Shown here in pieces: positions 61,830 to 64,000 of a stretch of 64,000 bases of DNA. The DNA comes from Physcocola sp002396385. Lineage in GTDB: Bacteria; Bacteroidota; Bacteroidia; Bacteroidales; Paludibacteraceae. The first letter of the stretch is position 1. Every line of letters begins with the position of its first letter. The notes beneath the pieces were generated by a model. It was not told where the DNA came from. It saw nothing but the letters and a program-made list of their open reading frames with translations, and did no database searches. Position numbers and translations under genes: made by a program. The stretch lies in the NCBI GenBank assembly GCA_946535435.1, contig CAMNDM010000001.1, positions 1 to 64,000 of the forward strand, given 5' to 3'.

Positions 61830-64000
61830 CTAAAACTTCACCGACACCGAGAACCGGTAAGTTCTTGGCGACGGATACCGGCCCTCGTCCACACCCTGGC
61901 GGATGGCGCAACCCGGATTTTCAGGGTCATAACCGCTGTATTTGGTAAACGTGTGCAGGTTCTCTACTGAGAACTTAGCTTTCAGTTGGTTGATATTCCA
62001 TTTTTTCTTTTTCTTGGCAGTCCACTCATAAGCCAAACTCAAGTGTTGCAGTTTCAGATAGGAACCGTCTTCCACAAAGCGGTCCGAAACCACAGCAGCG
62101 TCAACTCCACCCGTGGCCGAATAGTCGGGACGAGGCATCTGTGTTGAAGCATTCACCACATAGTCATTACCATTGGCATCGGTTTTCACTTGGGCAAAGG
62201 TTATACAATCGGCCAACAAATTGCAGTATTTGTTGGCTTCGGTTTGCGATGAAATACGCTGACGTACCAAATTGTACACGTCATTACCTTGAGAACCCGT
62301 TAGCCCCGCAGCTATAGACCATCTCTTCCAATGAATTTCCACACACAAACTATAGGTGAAATCAGGATTCGGATCGCCTATATAAGTTTTACCAGCACTG
62401 AACTTTTCGTCGCCAACTCGCGCAGTTCGGCCAGTGGCTGCATTGTAGGCTTCTTTCTCAGCTTCATTCTGAATGATGCCCAACGACTTATACCCGTAGA
62501 ATCGACCAGGAGCCCCGCCTTTTTCGGTCTGGTTAATACTCATTTCCGTCCCGAACAAACGGTAAGAGCCATAAGGGTCAGATTGCTCTGTCACACTTTG
62601 GTAAGGGCCAAGGTCAAGAACCTTACTGAAGACTTTCGAGAATGCGAGTTTTGTCATAGTAAAAAAAGTATTCTGGCTGTTCGCAGTATTGCAAAAGACA
62701 ACAGTTTCAAAGCCTTTGTTTTCAATGCTCCCCGCATTTATAAACGATCCACTCGTTTGGTCGAGCATAATCAAATCTTCACTTCTTTTATAGAAAGTTT
62801 TCAACATTACGTCAAAACAACTGACGTCTACATTAAACAAAGCATCGACTTGTCTTGTTCTTTCCCACTTCAAATCCGGATTTTCACTAAGCAGTTGCCA
62901 ATATACAGGTTGCGACAAGAAATTGTTACCCGATTCTCCATAACGAATCACAAAACTCACATCTTCAAAATTCTTTCCTAAGTCCGCGTCCCTAAAAAAG
63001 CCTTCGAAAGCACCTATTTCATGGAATCTCCAATTCAATGCACAGGCCGGATAGAATGCATGTTGTTCTCCTACCAACAGACCGTTTGTTCTTTCGTACC
63101 TTCCAAAAACATCTGTATCAAACAAATGTTTATATCTGTACTCAGCTGTTCCTAAGACGGAAAATAAATTTCCGTCTCCATTAAACTGGTTATAAGAAGG
63201 GCTTGTACCTATTTTTCCCGTAGTATGTTCTTCCCAATTGTAATGGTCGAAAACAGTCTGCAATGACAATTTGGTTTTGTGTTTTTTTCTAAATTCATGA
63301 GGATATTCGACTCCAGAAGAAAAGCACATGTGATTGCTATAAAAATCGCCCACAAGCGACATCGCTTCTTGCGAAGTCTGTTGCTGTGCTCCATATTTGC
63401 ACGGCAATTGTTTGTAACACTCGTCAACATTTGCGCTGTTTACAGAGAAGAAGTTATTCCATCTTATTGTCGGGAACATAAAATTCAAGTAAGTACTTCC
63501 GTAAATGTTGGTTTCTTTACGCTGTAACGGACAGTCTTCCACCTCTGCAATAGTATTCGCCGTTCCACCTCCAGCATTTTCAGGTCCTGCAAAACTACCA
63601 CCTGAATGATAGGGCCTGTCAGTTGGGAGTTGTAATAAATTCTGCACAAGCACATTGTTGTCAGTTCCCTTAAAGCTGTACACCGTTGGGGCAAGAAACC
63701 ATGGTTTCGCTATATTGACCAGTTCTATTTGTTGGCGATTGGCTTTGACTCTCGCTCCAAAATTCACCCGTTTACTTGGCCTTACGTTCACCATAACTTT
63801 TCCGTCGACACTTTCAAACCCCGAAGATGCAATAACGCCATCTTGGCTGGTATAGCCTAAGGAACAATTATAATCAAATTTGTCATTACTATATTCTCCC
63901 ACATCCAGACGATGGGAAAGCCCCAGCGCATTCCAGAACAGAACATCCTGCCAATCGGTATCGGCAGCTGGTGTCAGACCAATATCAGACTCCCCCCTGT
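61830..64000 (-). CDS. SusC/RagA-like TonB-dependent receptor, N-terminus beyond the window
   Basis: About 720 C-terminal residues. The reading frame stays open to the right edge: before the GTG at 63902 it reads S-D-I-G-L-T-P-A-A-D-TDWQDVLFWNALGLSHRLDV, a typical SusC segment, so 63902 is not the start. The beta-barrel region has many aromatic girdle strands and the usual DPNPDFTYSL, FGYDPENPG-like (SGYDPENPG) and YPSPRTYRFSVSVKF end. It imports large oligomers or peptides together with a SusD lipoprotein; a susD gene does not follow downstream here, where a terminator occurs at once. Confidence 0.9.
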   Translation of the reverse strand, partial: RGESDIGLTPAADTDWQDVLFWNALGLSHRLDVGEYSNDKFDYNCSLGYTSQDGVIASSGFESVDGKVMVNVRPSKRVNFGARVKANRQQIELVNIAKPWFLAPTVYSFKGTDNNVLVQNLLQLPTDRPYHSGGSFAGPENAGGGTANTIAEVEDCPLQRKETNIYGSTYLNFMFPTIRWNNFFSVNSANVDECYKQLPCKYGAQQQTSQEAMSLVGDFYSNHMCFSSGVEYPHEFRKKHKTKLSLQTVFDHYNWEEHTTGKIGTSPSYNQFNGDGNLFSVLGTAEYRYKHLFDTDVFGRYERTNGLLVGEQHAFYPACALNWRFHEIGAFEGFFRDADLGKNFEDVSFVIRYGESGNNFLSQPVYWQLLSENPDLKWERTRQVDALFNVDVSCFDVMLKTFYKRSEDLIMLDQTSGSFINAGSIENKGFETVVFCNTANSQNTFFTMTKLAFSKVFSKVLDLGPYQSVTEQSDPYGSYRLFGTEMSINQTEKGGAPGRFYGYKSLGIIQNEAEKEAYNAATGRTARVGDEKFSAGKTYIGDPNPDFTYSLCVEIHWKRWSIAAGLTGSQGNDVYNLVRQRISSQTEANKYCNLLADCITFAQVKTDANGNDYVVNASTQMPRPDYSATGGVDAAVVSDRFVEDGSYLKLQHLSLAYEWTAKKKKKWNINQLKAKFSVENLHTFTKYSGYDPENPGCAIRQGVDEGRYPSPRTYRFSVSVKF

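Noticed and set aside
63902..63902. GTG at 63902 as the true start of the SusC-like gene
   Set aside because: The frame continues upstream with a conserved SusC segment (TDWQDVLF) to the window edge.

Overview
This window comes from a Bacteroidales chromosome (phylum Bacteroidota). The evidence is the Bacteroidetes promoter form seen again and again (TTTG or TTG, 19-20 nt, then TAnnTTTG), a SusC/RagA-type TonB receptor, C-terminal sorting domains of the type IX secretion system, lipoproteins with an acidic surface-export signal after the lipobox cysteine, C10 (streptopain-like) peptidases and a glycine-lipid acyltransferase pair. I cannot place it more precisely from sequence alone.

Layout. 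0-4.5 kb: a large secreted CotH-like protein with HYR-type repeats. 4.6-10.3 kb: the arginine locus, with argB divergent from argR, a GNAT gene, argG, argC and argD, and an ARG box beside the argB promoter. 10.4-14.8 kb: a HisI-HisE protein whose HisI half has lost its catalytic residues, then two paralogous lipoproteins around a type IX-exported C10 peptidase, linked by a perfect 60-bp repeat. 14.9-21.3 kb: ychF, glsB-glsA and a GH74-like enzyme. 21.4-24.6 kb: an AAA/DUF4143 ATPase gene next to class I fumarase, lying between two copies of the fumarase 3' end. 24.7-27.4 kb: a TPR-AAA+ ATPase, a 24-codon micro-ORF and a TPR-membrane protein. 27.5-35 kb: carbonic anhydrase, folA, rseP and dxr, bracketed by two arrays of GC-rich hairpin repeats that each follow a dead ATPase 3' end; then a lipoprotein C10 peptidase. 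35.1-43.4 kb: a five-gene DNA-modification and defence-like operon (Type III-like methyltransferase, Type III-like helicase-nuclease, a 71-aa protein, a DndD-like SMC ATPase, and a DndE-HerA fusion) behind a highly structured leader. 43.6-46.1 kb: a second ATPase family gene bordered by GTAAC-N4-GTTAC palindromes, a third hairpin array and tRNA-Met. 46.2-64 kb: a second CotH protein, a 2-hydroxyacid dehydrogenase, prfB with its programmed frameshift, fadD, acpP-fabF-rnc, purN-thiL-coaD-tadA, an Rpn-family nuclease with a tandem partial copy, a THUMP RNA methyltransferase with a long Arg/Gly-rich tail, and the 3' part of a SusC gene cut by the window edge.

The items most worth following up are: (1) the methyltransferase, helicase, DndD and DndE-HerA operon, which pairs Dnd-type proteins with a methylase and lacks DndB/DndC; (2) its leader, where one segment can pair either upstream or with the sequence directly before the methylase start codon; and (3) three arrays built from the same set of hairpins, with compensated base changes, each beside an ATPase gene or ATPase remnant.
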